This document shows, one piece after another, positions 53,319 to 63,700 of a stretch of DNA of 64,000 nucleotides. The position numbers and the translations under genes were made by a program. The stretch comes from QZKY01 sp942492925. Lineage in GTDB: Bacteria; Pseudomonadota; Gammaproteobacteria; Burkholderiales; Burkholderiaceae_D. The DNA lies in contig OW818641.1 of assembly GCA_942492925.1 (NCBI GenBank), positions 1,736,001 through 1,800,000 of the forward strand, written 5' to 3'. Each line of letters starts with the position of its first letter. Within the stretch, counting starts at the first letter, position 1. The notes below the pieces were generated by a model. That model saw nothing but the letters and a program-made list of their open reading frames with translations. It searched no databases and was not told the origin of the DNA.

Positions 53319-54337
53319 GCAACCCCTTCATTCTTTATGCCCGGCATCATGGCGTGATCACCACGCTGGAATCCGATCTGCGCGCCGGTCTGGAACGCTT
53401 CTGGCAGACGGCAGACAAGGTTCTCGAAAGCAGCGCCGTTCATCTGATGCCGCCGGAAGCCGCCAGTTTTTCGCTGTCGCGCAATTTCTTTTCCATGCTT
53501 TTTCTATACTCCTACTATCGCGCTGGCATTCCTTCACAGAGACGCATCCTGTACGCCGCCGTCAATCAATGCCTGCGCGGCATGGTCACGGGCTGCGATA
53601 ACCTGCTGGACGATGAATACAAAACCACGCTGGAAACCGATCTACCTGCAAACGCGCATCGTTTTCGTTCGGTACTGGATATCATGGTGGCCGACCGGGT
53701 ACTCTTCGACGTAATGCAGGAATTCTGTCGCGTGCACGGCCATGCGCCCGATCTCGCCATGCAAGCCAGCGCCATTTCGCTGAAAGCCCTAACGCTGAGT
53801 GGCGTGCAGGAAGCCTCCGAAGAAGGCGGCATTACGGAACGCTTGCCACCCGAAGCGATTTTGCAGAAAATACATCATTACAAAACCGGCGTGCTCTTTC
53901 AATCCACTTGGGCGATTCCTGCGCTAGTCGAAGATGGCCCGCCCGCCAAACCGCACGAAAGGCACAAAGTACAGGATGCGCTCTACAAAATCGGAATCGG
54001 ATGCCAGATGCTGGACGACATTGTTGACCTTTTCATCGACAAGCGCGAGCGCCGTCACAATTATGTGGCCTCGGCCATCGTGCATCAGGAATCCGAAGCG
54101 CTTTGGGCACATGCAAAAACCTGTTGCGCATCCGATCAGACTGTCGCGCATTTCTACGCTACCTGCCCGGCGTTTTTCAATCGAATGAAAACGGAAGCGG
54201 TCACCATGCTGGAAGACGGATTGCGCCAGCTCTTTCTCGACGAGCACCAGGAGCTGGTTCAATCCGCCACGCAGTTCATTGCCAACCGGATCGGCGTGTC
54301 CATGATGGCCGAATCGGTTGAAGCACAAGTCGCATGA
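53315..54337 (+). CDS. Prenyl-diphosphate-synthase-like (class I terpenoid fold) protein
   Basis: The 340-residue helical protein has two Asp-rich regions placed as in trans-prenyl diphosphate synthases: DNLLDDE at 95-101 and QMLDDIVDL at 231-239, plus KTGVLFQ at 190-196 and the preceding GIGC. These would bind Mg-diphosphate. The first motif is unusual (DNLLDD rather than DDxxD), so it may be a terpene cyclase or a modified prenyltransferase rather than a housekeeping synthase. It is coupled to the methyltransferase upstream and the ABC permease downstream (4-base overlaps). Confidence 0.8.
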   Translation: MSNPFILYARHHGVITTLESDLRAGLERFWQTADKVLESSAVHLMPPEAASFSLSRNFFSMLFLYSYYRAGIPSQRRILYAAVNQCLRGMVTGCDNLLDDEYKTTLETDLPANAHRFRSVLDIMVADRVLFDVMQEFCRVHGHAPDLAMQASAISLKALTLSGVQEASEEGGITERLPPEAILQKIHHYKTGVLFQSTWAIPALVEDGPPAKPHERHKVQDALYKIGIGCQMLDDIVDLFIDKRERRHNYVASAIVHQESEALWAHAKTCCASDQTVAHFYATCPAFFNRMKTEAVTMLEDGLRQLFLDEHQELVQSATQFIANRIGVSMMAESVEAQVA

Positions 54338-55518
54338 TGCGCCCTGCCTTTCTGCTCAAACTGTCCGGACTCATTCTCTGGCGTTCGTGGCGCGCGACCG
54401 TTGTGCTTTCCTTCATGATCGTTTCCGCCGTGGCCGCTCTGGTCTTTCTGCTGGCATTGGCTGTCGGCACCAACGATGCGATGATACGCAATTCAACCGG
54501 TCTGTATTCCGGTCATGTTTCCGCTCACCTCTCAAATGACCAAATCACAACCACGACACCCGCAAGCTTCACACTGCCCGGAGTGAAACAAGTGCTGACA
54601 CGACGACATCTGCCTGTCGTGTTGCGCAACGAGAGAGGCATGGAATCGCTTGATTTGATCGGCGTGCACCCTGCGCAAGAAAAGCAAGCCGCCGCTTACT
54701 GGAAAAAAACGGTCAAGGGCAACTACCTGCCCGATCAGGAAAAACCCGGCGAAGCAAGCATCTTCCTGAGCAACACCACGCTTGGCAGACTGCAGGCGAA
54801 TGTCGGTGAAACTGTCGACGTCGTCGGCATACGGGGCCAGCGCCTCGCCCGCTTCCAGATCGTCGGCGCCTACAAAACCGGCATTACCGCGCTTGATCAT
54901 GGCGTGGCCTTTGTTTCCGCATCCCGCTTGCCAACCGATGCGGGCACACTGTCGCTCGCCGTCTTTCTGGATGCCGACGCTTCGCCCGATGCCGTCGTCG
55001 ATCACTATCGCAGCGCCTTGCCTTCCACCAGCTTCGTCACGTGGCAAGCCTTCATGCCCGATTTGAAGGAATTGATCGACATGAACGATTTTTGCATGCG
55101 CATCGTCATTGCGCTGGTGTTTGCCATCGTCTCCGTTGGCACGGCCTGCGCCTTCCTGATCTTCACGCTCAAGAATCTGCGCGAGCATGGCATTCTGAAA
55201 ACCATGGGGTTCACGTCCAGCGACACGGCGCTGCTCTTGCTCATGCAAATCGGGCTGCTCACCTGCTTCGCTGCAGTGCTGGGCACGCTGCTCGGGGCGC
55301 TAGTATCCAGCATTTTTGCCAGCATAGGCATCGACATGCAAGCCTACATTTCCCACAACCAGTATTTTGCCGTCTCCAGCGTGCTCTACCCGCGCCTCAC
55401 CGGATTTGCGCTCTTCGCACCTTTAACAGTCGCCGTGTTGTTCAGCCTCGTCGCCGCCATCTGGCCAATTGTGACGGTGCTGCGCAAGAACCCGGCAGAC
55501 ATCTTGAGGAGCGTCTGA
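54334..55518 (+). CDS. FtsX/MacB-type ABC transporter permease
   Basis: The 394-residue protein has one N-terminal helix, a periplasmic domain of about 220 residues and three C-terminal helices (FCMRIVIALVFAIVSVGTAC onward), as in LolC/E, MacB and DevC permeases. These work by mechanotransmission and move lipids, lipoproteins or amphipathic molecules out of the inner membrane. It ends in the typical NPADILRSV. Its ATPase partner begins two bases after its stop. Confidence 0.9.
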   Translation: MMRPAFLLKLSGLILWRSWRATVVLSFMIVSAVAALVFLLALAVGTNDAMIRNSTGLYSGHVSAHLSNDQITTTTPASFTLPGVKQVLTRRHLPVVLRNERGMESLDLIGVHPAQEKQAAAYWKKTVKGNYLPDQEKPGEASIFLSNTTLGRLQANVGETVDVVGIRGQRLARFQIVGAYKTGITALDHGVAFVSASRLPTDAGTLSLAVFLDADASPDAVVDHYRSALPSTSFVTWQAFMPDLKELIDMNDFCMRIVIALVFAIVSVGTACAFLIFTLKNLREHGILKTMGFTSSDTALLLLMQIGLLTCFAAVLGTLLGALVSSIFASIGIDMQAYISHNQYFAVSSVLYPRLTGFALFAPLTVAVLFSLVAAIWPIVTVLRKNPADILRSV

Positions 55519-55520
55519 CC

Positions 55521-56195
55521 ATGATCGCATTGCACAACGTCAGCAAACAATACATGTCGGGGCGCGGTCACGTTGCGGCACTGTCTGACATTTCGTTTTC
55601 CGTTCCAAAGGGAGAAGGTCTGGTGCTTGCCGGACGCTCCGGATCCGGCAAGACCACGCTGCTCAACTGCATCGGCACACTGGAAACACCGGACGCCGGA
55701 ACCATTCTGTACAAAGGCACCGACATCGGCACGCTGACAGCACGGCAGCGTGCGCACTTCCGGCAACGCGAAGTCGGTTTCGTTTTTCAGGCCAGCAATC
55801 TCCTGCCGTGGCTCACCGTCGCGGAAAACCTCCAACTGCCGCTGGAACTCAACCACATTCTCGGCTTGGCACAGCAACAGCGCGTGGCGGTGCTGCTGGA
55901 AACCTTCGGGCTTTCCGGTTATGAAAAAGCGATGCCCGTAGAACTCTCGGCAGGCGAATCGCAGCGCATTGCCTTTGCACGCGCCATTGCCCATGCGCCC
56001 GCCATCTTGCTGGCCGACGAACCCACCGCCAGCCTGGATTCCGCGAACGGCAAGCAACTCATCGAATTGATGCTCTCGCTGTGCCGCAACGACGGCACAA
56101 CCTTGATCATCGCCAGTCACGATCCGGACGTGATGGCGATGGCCGACCGGGTTATCACGCTAAAGGATGGCAGGATGAAATATGACGTCGCATAA
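55521..56195 (+). CDS. ABC transporter ATPase, LolD/MacB type
   Basis: The 224-residue ATPase has Walker A GRSGSGKTT, Q-loop in VGFVFQASNLLPWLT, signature LSAGESQRIAFARAIA (LSAGE instead of the common LSGGQ), Walker B ILLADEPTASLD and the H-loop IASHDPD. It pairs with the FtsX-type permease upstream. No periplasmic adaptor or outer membrane channel gene follows, so it may hand its substrate to the periplasm or outer membrane by other means. Confidence 0.92.
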   Translation: MIALHNVSKQYMSGRGHVAALSDISFSVPKGEGLVLAGRSGSGKTTLLNCIGTLETPDAGTILYKGTDIGTLTARQRAHFRQREVGFVFQASNLLPWLTVAENLQLPLELNHILGLAQQQRVAVLLETFGLSGYEKAMPVELSAGESQRIAFARAIAHAPAILLADEPTASLDSANGKQLIELMLSLCRNDGTTLIIASHDPDVMAMADRVITLKDGRMKYDVA

Positions 56196-56453
56196 ATTGA
56201 AATCAGGCATTATTTGAAATTCAAGTTGGAACGAGAACCGTTTGCGAAAACTCATCTTGCGACAGCCAAAACGAAAACCGTTTAAATTCTCGATCTTTAC
56301 CCTATGTCGGGTTAAACATAAACCGTCACAATAAAGTGTGAACGAATACGCTCAAGATGCGTTCGGTCTTTCTATAAGGCAGTTGCGTTGCGCCTCTGAC
56401 CGGGGCGGCCATCCCCAGAAGCAGAATCGGTTTTCTGTAGATGATCCAAGCAC

Positions 56454-57074
56454 TCAATCTCTTGTTGGCCAACCTTTAAAGCCGATGAAAACGCCAAGAC
56501 ATAGACACAAGCCCGCGCTCATGCCTGCTGACAAAAACGCAATTGCAAAAGCCATCAAGTACAGGATTGGTCCATATCGATGCTGTCTGGTGATTTGCTC
56601 TATGTCTCTGGCGTCAATGTCTTTCACAAGCAAACGATTATTTCTTGCGGCATAACGCCATAGCCCCTTAAACGTTAAAGCGATGGCCACGAGTGTTCCC
56701 GCAAAGACTGCTCCTGCTACCTTTCCTTCAGTGTGTGGCAAATGTTCTGCGAGCAAAGCCGTTGGAAAAGGCAGGAATGTGATGAGCAACAGCAATAAGC
56801 CATTCCAGTACAACAAGTAATGATCTGTTTTCTGGACAAAAGTGAAAATCCTGTGATGGTTCACCCACATGGCGAGAATGGTTGTAAAGGCTGTCACGAA
56901 CGCGAGGTAATGAGGCCAGAGTCCCAACAAAGCAAATCCGAGTCCTTCTTCACCAAGATTTGAAACTGTTGGAACCCTGATTGCAAGAACCAGCAGCGTC
57001 ATGGCGATAGCGAAAACACCATCGCTAAAAAATTCAATGCGGCCGGTGTTTTTTTCTGCGGATAGCGTCAGCAT
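56454..57074 (-). CDS. TMEM175/DUF1211 family potassium-channel-like protein
   Basis: The 206-residue membrane protein has about six helices, the first with RIEFFSDGVFAIAMTLLVLAI, the FSDGVFAIAxTLL signature of bacterial TMEM175 channels. These are potassium-selective leak channels in other bacteria. The first helix signature is intact. The ATG at 57074 starts MLTLSAEKN. It stands alone, converging on the ABC operon. Confidence 0.88.
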   Translation of the reverse strand: MLTLSAEKNTGRIEFFSDGVFAIAMTLLVLAIRVPTVSNLGEEGLGFALLGLWPHYLAFVTAFTTILAMWVNHHRIFTFVQKTDHYLLYWNGLLLLLITFLPFPTALLAEHLPHTEGKVAGAVFAGTLVAIALTFKGLWRYAARNNRLLVKDIDARDIEQITRQHRYGPILYLMAFAIAFLSAGMSAGLCLCLGVFIGFKGWPTRD

Positions 57075-57459
57075 TAATTCCCTTCAGGCAACAACACTGC
57101 CCAGATATTTTAGGTATATATTGACCGCAGCACTGACGTTTTCAAACACAGCGTCATTTTCCGAGAATCGTTTGAAAATTCATAAGACAGGCTAAACATT
57201 ATGAAAAATCGATTTTGGTGTGCGATCAAGGTGTCGCGTCTAACAGCGATTGACATGGCTAATTTAGTTCAGCTGTTCACGGTACGCCATTTTCATTAAT
57301 CTCTATTGCGATCCCGCAAAGAATTAGCGCATATGATGGCGCAATATGAAAACGATTGTTTGTAGCACTAGTTAATCGCTAGCGAAAAGGAAATCGATAT
57401 CTTAAGAAAGATTAATCATCGTTTCGGTGAAAAGGTGAATGTTGTTTAAGGAGAAGATC
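57075..57459. other. Intergenic stretch between divergent genes
   Basis: About 385 AT-rich bases between the TMEM175-like gene and the small gene at 57460. Promoters for both should be here. I see no gene or clear consensus promoter. A short ATG at 57439 extends the next gene but is less well supported. Confidence 0.35.
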
Positions 57460-57753
57460 ATGCCAGATCAAACAAAGACCAAACCAGCTCAAGTTAATCG
57501 TCATGCATTAGTAGAAAAGTCAGCCTCGCATGAACTTGACAAAATTGTGACTGGATTAGCAGACTTATTTCACGACTGGCAAAAAGTGAACCTGATGCCA
57601 GATGAAATCGAACTCATGGTGAAAGGTTTAGATGAGTTATTCCGGAAACGAAAAATGACAGGCATGACCCAAGAGGAGATTGACCAAATGGTGAAAAGCC
57701 TCGACGCGATATTCCGCGAAAAAATGCGTAAAGACGACTTAGCCAAAAAATAA
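57460..57753 (+). CDS. Small helical hypothetical protein with duplicated motif
   Basis: AAGGAG lies before ATG 57460. The 97-residue product contains two similar units, MPDEIELMVKGLDELFRKRK and MTQEEIDQMVKSLDAIFREK, suggesting an internal duplication of an amphipathic helical hairpin. It is highly charged and soluble. I do not recognise the family. It converges on the glucan synthase gene with 27 bases between. Confidence 0.6.
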   Translation: MPDQTKTKPAQVNRHALVEKSASHELDKIVTGLADLFHDWQKVNLMPDEIELMVKGLDELFRKRKMTGMTQEEIDQMVKSLDAIFREKMRKDDLAKK

Positions 57754-57780
57754 TTGAGGCAACGAATATATACGACGACC

Positions 57781-60700
57781 CTAGTCCAAAACCACCTCGA
57801 TATGGTGTTCCTGACGGTCGTCGACAAGCGGAATCACTCCCTGCGTGTGCCCCACCTCATCAATGATGACGTCTCTCAGAACACCATCAACCGTTACACT
57901 CATCACATTCTCCGACTTTTCACCCAAACGCTTGATGATGATGTGATAAAACGTTTCGCGATAGCGGTAGTGAATTTTGTACGACTTCCAATGCAACGGG
58001 ATGCGTGGTGCAATACGCAGCTTGTCCACCTCCAGTTGCAAGCCCAGTAACGTTTCCACCGTCAGTCGATACATCCAGCCAGCCGCCCCGGTGTACCAGG
58101 TCCATCCGCCCCGCCCTGTGTGCGGCGCCGTGCCGTATATGTCTGCGCACATGACATAGGGCTCAACTTTATAGCGTGCAATATCTTCTGGCGTGCTCCC
58201 ATGATTAACGGGATTAAGCATGGCAAACAATTCCCATGCGCGTTCCTTGTCACCCATCATGGCAAACGCCATCGAGGTCCAAATCGCGGCATGGGTATAT
58301 TGACCGCCGTTTTCGCGTACTCCGGGCAAGTAGCCCTTGATATAACCAGGCTCAAGGTCAGATTTATCGAATGGCGGAGCTAAGAGTTGGATTAACTGCG
58401 CATCGCGTCGCACTAGACGCTTGTCCACCGCCAACATGGCTTGACGCGCGCGCGCTGGATCGCCGTCGCCAGAGATGACCGCCCAACTCTGGCTGATCGA
58501 ATCGATTTGGCACTCTTCATTTTCTGCCGAACCTAAAGGCGTACCATCGTCAAAATACGCGCGCCGATACCATTCTCCATCCCAAGCATTGGCTTCAATA
58601 TTCCCGAGCAATAGCGAAGCCTGTGTCGTGCAAATCCCGGCAAAGGTTTCATCATCATGCTGACGCGCCAGCCGTGAAAACTGCTGAAGGTTTTCATAGA
58701 GGAACCAGGCCAACCAAACGCTTTCTCCTTTGCCATCCTGACCAACGAGATTCATTCCATCGTTCCAGTCACCGCAACCCATCAACGGTAAATGGTGTTC
58801 ACCAAAACGTAGGCCATGTTTGATCGCGCGCGCGCAATGCTCATACAAGCTTGCTGCTTCTGTTGAGCGTTGCGGCTGATCGTAATACGCCTCCTGACCC
58901 GGACTCAACTCGCGACCTTCCAGAAAATGAATGGACTCATCCAGCACACCTGTATCGCCCGTCGCCATCACGTAACGGCAAGTCGCATAAGGCAACCAAA
59001 GATAATCATCAGAAAAGTGCGTGCGCACGCCTTGTCCGTTCGGCGGATGCCACCAGTGTTGTACATCCCCCTGAAGAAATTGGCGCTCGGCGCAACGTAT
59101 CAGCTGCTCACGAGCCAGCCACGGTGTCGCATGGATCAAGGCCATGGTGTCCTGCAATTGATCGCGGAATCCATATGCGCCGCCCGACTGGTAATATCCA
59201 CTGCGCCCCCACAATCTGGAAGACAGCGTCTGATAAAGCAGCCAGCCATTGGCTAACACATCCAGCGCCTTGTCTGGCGTTTCCACATACACCGCACCCA
59301 GCGTGCGATTCCAGTATGCCCAAACGGTTTCCAATGCCTGTCGCGCGCCTTCCGGCCATCCGTATTGACGAATAAATTGCCGCGCTTCGTCTTTATTGCG
59401 CGCCGCGCCAAATACAAACACGATTTCGGTCTCCTGCCCATCTTCCAACTCGACGTAAGTCTGTATCGCGGCGCACGGATCAAGCCCAGCTCCCGTATTG
59501 CCAGACAAACGCCTGCGGCGCATGGCCGCCGGACTTGCCATCGATCCATTGCGGCCCAGGAACTCTGCACGGCTTCCGCTCACTGAGCGCGAAGTCGAAC
59601 TGACATGCGCAAACACAACACGATTGGCACATTCTTTACCGTAAGCATTATGCGCAAACAGCGCTCCGCTTTGAGGATCCGTTTCAGTAATGATGTGCAT
59701 CATATTGCCGTGCCGCCACTCGCCCAGCACCAATTCCCAATATCCTGTCAGTGACAATTTTCGGGAACGCCCGGAATGGTTGCGCAACTTGATTACCGCA
59801 AATTTCACTGACGCGTCCATAGCGACATAGTTATAGAGTTCGGAAGAAATCCCGGCTTCGTAATGCTCGAACACGCTGTATCCAAATCCGTGTCGGCAGA
59901 CATACCCGGATCGGCTGTGGACTGGCAAGGGCGTCGGCGACCAGAACGCACCGGATTCGTCATCGCGAATGTATATCGCTTCGCCGCTACTGTCGCTGAC
60001 CGGATCGTTGTACCAGGTGGTTAAGCGAAATTCATGGGCATTTTCCACCCAGGTATAAGCACCACCGCTTTCACTCACCACCGTACCAATGAATGGGCTG
60101 GCGATGACATTGACCCACGGTGCAGGCGTCGTCTGACCTGGCTCAAGCGTGATGACGTATTCGTGTCCGTCCGGCGTGAAGCCACCGAGTCCGTTGCTGA
60201 AAATGCGTTCTGGTACCGATACCGGGTAGCTTGGCTCGGCTTCCGGATGCATCAAGGTCTCCAGACGATCCATTACGCGCTCTCCCGACTGGCGACGTTC
60301 GACATGTTCAGCCAAGGTCAAGGAGCGATCATCCAGCACGATCCGTGCGACCGATTGGAACAGCACCCTGTCTTCTTCCGAAAATTCGTCTGCACGCCGA
60401 ACGAACACGCCACCCGGCTTGTCGAAAACTTGCGCTTCGGGGCCAGCGTTGATCAGTCCCATGATCTGATCATGCAGGGCCGCACGGTAGCCAGAGAAAT
60501 CTTCGTTCACGATCACCAGATCAGCAATCAGGCCTTTTATTCGCCAATACGCATGCGCTTGCAGTACTTGTTTCAGGAATTCAATACGGTTCAAATCGCC
60601 AATGTGTATCAGAACGATGGGTAAATCGCCTGAGATGGCGAAACGCCAAAGCCGCGACTGCCCAAGCTGGTTGCGGGCGATAATGGTGGGTTTTGCCCGC

Positions 60701-63700
60701 CGCACAGCGTTGCTGTAAATAACAGAGGTCGCCAGACGTCCGTAGATTTGCGCATCGGCTTCTGTCGCGTTGAGTTGACGCAGCACTTCCTGGCTTTGGA
60801 ACCATGCCATTTCAAAGGCACGTTCAACGAAATGCCGGTCACAATATTTCTCCAGTAAGGCCAATACGGCTTCGCGTGTGTCAGCAACGCCTGAGATGAT
60901 TTGTACGGTGGCCGATTCGTCTGTTAACAAAGTGATGGTACGTCGAATCGCCACAATGGGATCGAGTACCGAACCGTCTGTGTTCGACAAAGTCAACTGA
61001 TCGTTATTTCTATCCAGAACCACTGGGTCGGCCACCGTTCGGCCTCGCCCAATGAATTTCGCGCGGTCCGTTTCGTAAGACGGCTCGTCAGACAACGCGC
61101 CAGGTGCTGCCACCAGGTGGAACATCCACGGCGCCGACTCCCCTGGTGTGCGGCTTCGTCTCTGACAAAGTATCGCCTGGCGGTCAGGAAGAATTTCCGT
61201 TTGCACAAACAAATTGCTGAAAACGCGATGCGCCAAATCGGCATTCAATGGCGCTAATACAACCTCCGCATAACTTGTCACTTCGATAGAACGGGTACGG
61301 GCAGACTGGTTGGTGAGCGTAACGCGGCGAATTTCGACGTCATCTTCAGGTGAAACGCACATCTCGGTGCGCGTTTCAATCGATTGATCGCGCCGTCGGT
61401 ATTCTGCCCGACCTTGCACGAAGACTGCTTCATAGTGATCGGCATTGCGCCGCGTGGGGTGATGTGCGTTAGACCAATAGCGTTTTGTCTCGCAATCACG
61501 CAAGTAAATGAAGGTCCCCCAGCTATCGGCAGTGCCATCCTCGCGCCAACGCGTGACCGCCAAATCACGCCAACGGCTGTAACCACCACCGGCATTGCTC
61601 GTCATGACGTGATATCTGCCGTTAGACAACAAATGCACTTCCGGAATCCGCGTATGCGGATCGGTAAACACGCGCATGATTGAGCCAGGTTCCACCACAG
61701 GAGGACGCGCAGCCGTACTCACTTCAGCAGCATGCGGGTGCAAGGTCGCGCCTTTCTTCGGAACGCGTTCCTGCAACAACAATTCCGTGGCGCGCACGAG
61801 TGGAGAAGACATGAATCGGAGCTGCATCGGCTGATTGTGCAATACGTGATCAAAAGCCAAAAGGCTCATGCCTTGATGATGCGCCATGAAAGTACGCACA
61901 ATAACGCTATTTTTTCCGCGCGGCACACGCGATGGCGTGTAATCGACCGCTTCGTAAAATCCGTAATCGCCAAGTACGCCATTAGCGGCCAGTGCCTGCA
62001 AGTTGCGGCAGGCTTCACGAGGCATTACCGTGAGTGCCAGTGCGCTGGCATAAGGCGCGATCACCAAATCATCTCCCAATCCGCGCTTGAAACCCAGCCC
62101 TGGAACGCCGAACGCGCGGTATTGATAAACCTGATGTGCATCGGTGGCGTTATAGCAAGATTCGGAAATACCCCAAGGCACAGATCGTTGTCGGCCATAT
62201 TCGATCTGCCGCAGCACCACCGCTTTACTGGTCTGATCCAGCAAGGTATTTTCATAACTCGGCATGATCAAGCTCGGCATGAGGTACTCAAACATCGAGC
62301 CACTCCAGGAAATCAGGCTTACATTGGCACCATGACTGGTCAGCAGTCGACCAAGCAAGAACCAATGCTTCTGCGGTATCTGTCCTTGTGCGATAAGCAG
62401 AAAACTGGCGAGACGCGCTTCGGATGCCAGCAGGTCGTAGCAAGCGGGATCGCGTCGCCGTTCACCAACGTCATACCCTATGCTCAGCAAGCCGCTTGAT
62501 GTATCGTAAAGAAATTCAAAATCCATCATTGCCAGTGCGCGACAACGCTCCACCAATTCATCGATGATCTGGATTCTTTCCTGTGCATTTGTGAATGGAG
62601 GCGATGATGTTGCATCGGTCGAGGTCGCTGAATCATCATCAACTGTACGCACCTTGGCCAATTCTGCCAAAGTCGAAATGTTGCCTGTTTGTTTCTGATC
62701 GGATACCAGAAATGCAAGATCAACTCGAAGCAATCGGACCTGCTGGTTGAACGCCTGTGTCCAGCAATATAGTTCGCCATCGATATCAATGTCCGATGGG
62801 AGCGACGCCTGCAAGGCTTCACCAATTTTGAGAATCTCATTTAACTGAATATCGGCAGCTGCCAATGCTTTGGGCTGCCCGTCCGTGGTGAGTGGGCGTA
62901 ACGTGTCTTGCAAAAATTTGATTATTTTCGCAAGATCTGGAGCGGGAGATAATGGGACGTGCTCTGACAACACCTGCAAAGTGTCCTGTAGCCCACAAAA
63001 TGCGCACGATGCCAACACTGGCTTATTTTTTAACTCACACAATCCTGACTGCAAAGTCAGCAAGCTTCCGGCCAAATTTCCGCTGTCTACCGATGAAACA
63101 TATTGCGGACGAAGTGGTTGTAAGGTACGTGTGTCATACCAGTTGTAAAAATGGCCGCGGTAACGCTCCAGCTTTTCCATCGTCGCCAGCGTGTTTTCGG
63201 TCAGCTGCAGGAATTCTCCGGCGGAAATATAGCCAAAATCGTACGCAGCCTGATTGGCCAGTAGCGCCATGCCAATGTTCGTAGGTGACGTGCGCGAAGC
63301 AATGACCGAACTTGGATAGGTCTGAAAATTATCGGGAGGCAACCAGTTATCTAGTGGCGCGACGAATTCTGAGAAGTAACGCCAGGTTCGTCGCGCCACC
63401 GTCCGCAGAAAAACTCGTTGCGCAACGGTCAAAGCCGGCTCTCTGGAAACAAGCGGTATGCTGATCCACCAAGCGACGATTGGCGATGCCAACCATAACA
63501 ACAAAATTGGCCCACAGAAGATCAACTCTTTTGAGCGACTGTCTCCCCATTCCAATGCCAGCGCCACCGTCAGCAACATCGCTAGAACAGGTGCAACCCA
63601 CATCTCTTTAAAAAAATCAGTCAGCGTACGGCGCGCATTGCGCGTAGCATAGGATGGAATATGCCAGAGCAACAAACCGCGTCGTGTGAACACCATCCGC

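Noticed and set aside
55041..55520. Upstream extension of the ABC ATPase frame back to 55041
   Set aside because: That part is antisense-free but lies inside the permease gene in another frame. The ATPase clearly begins at ATG 55521.
56338..56655. Plus-strand frame before the TMEM175-like gene
   Set aside because: It mostly overlaps that gene antisense and lacks a ribosome site.
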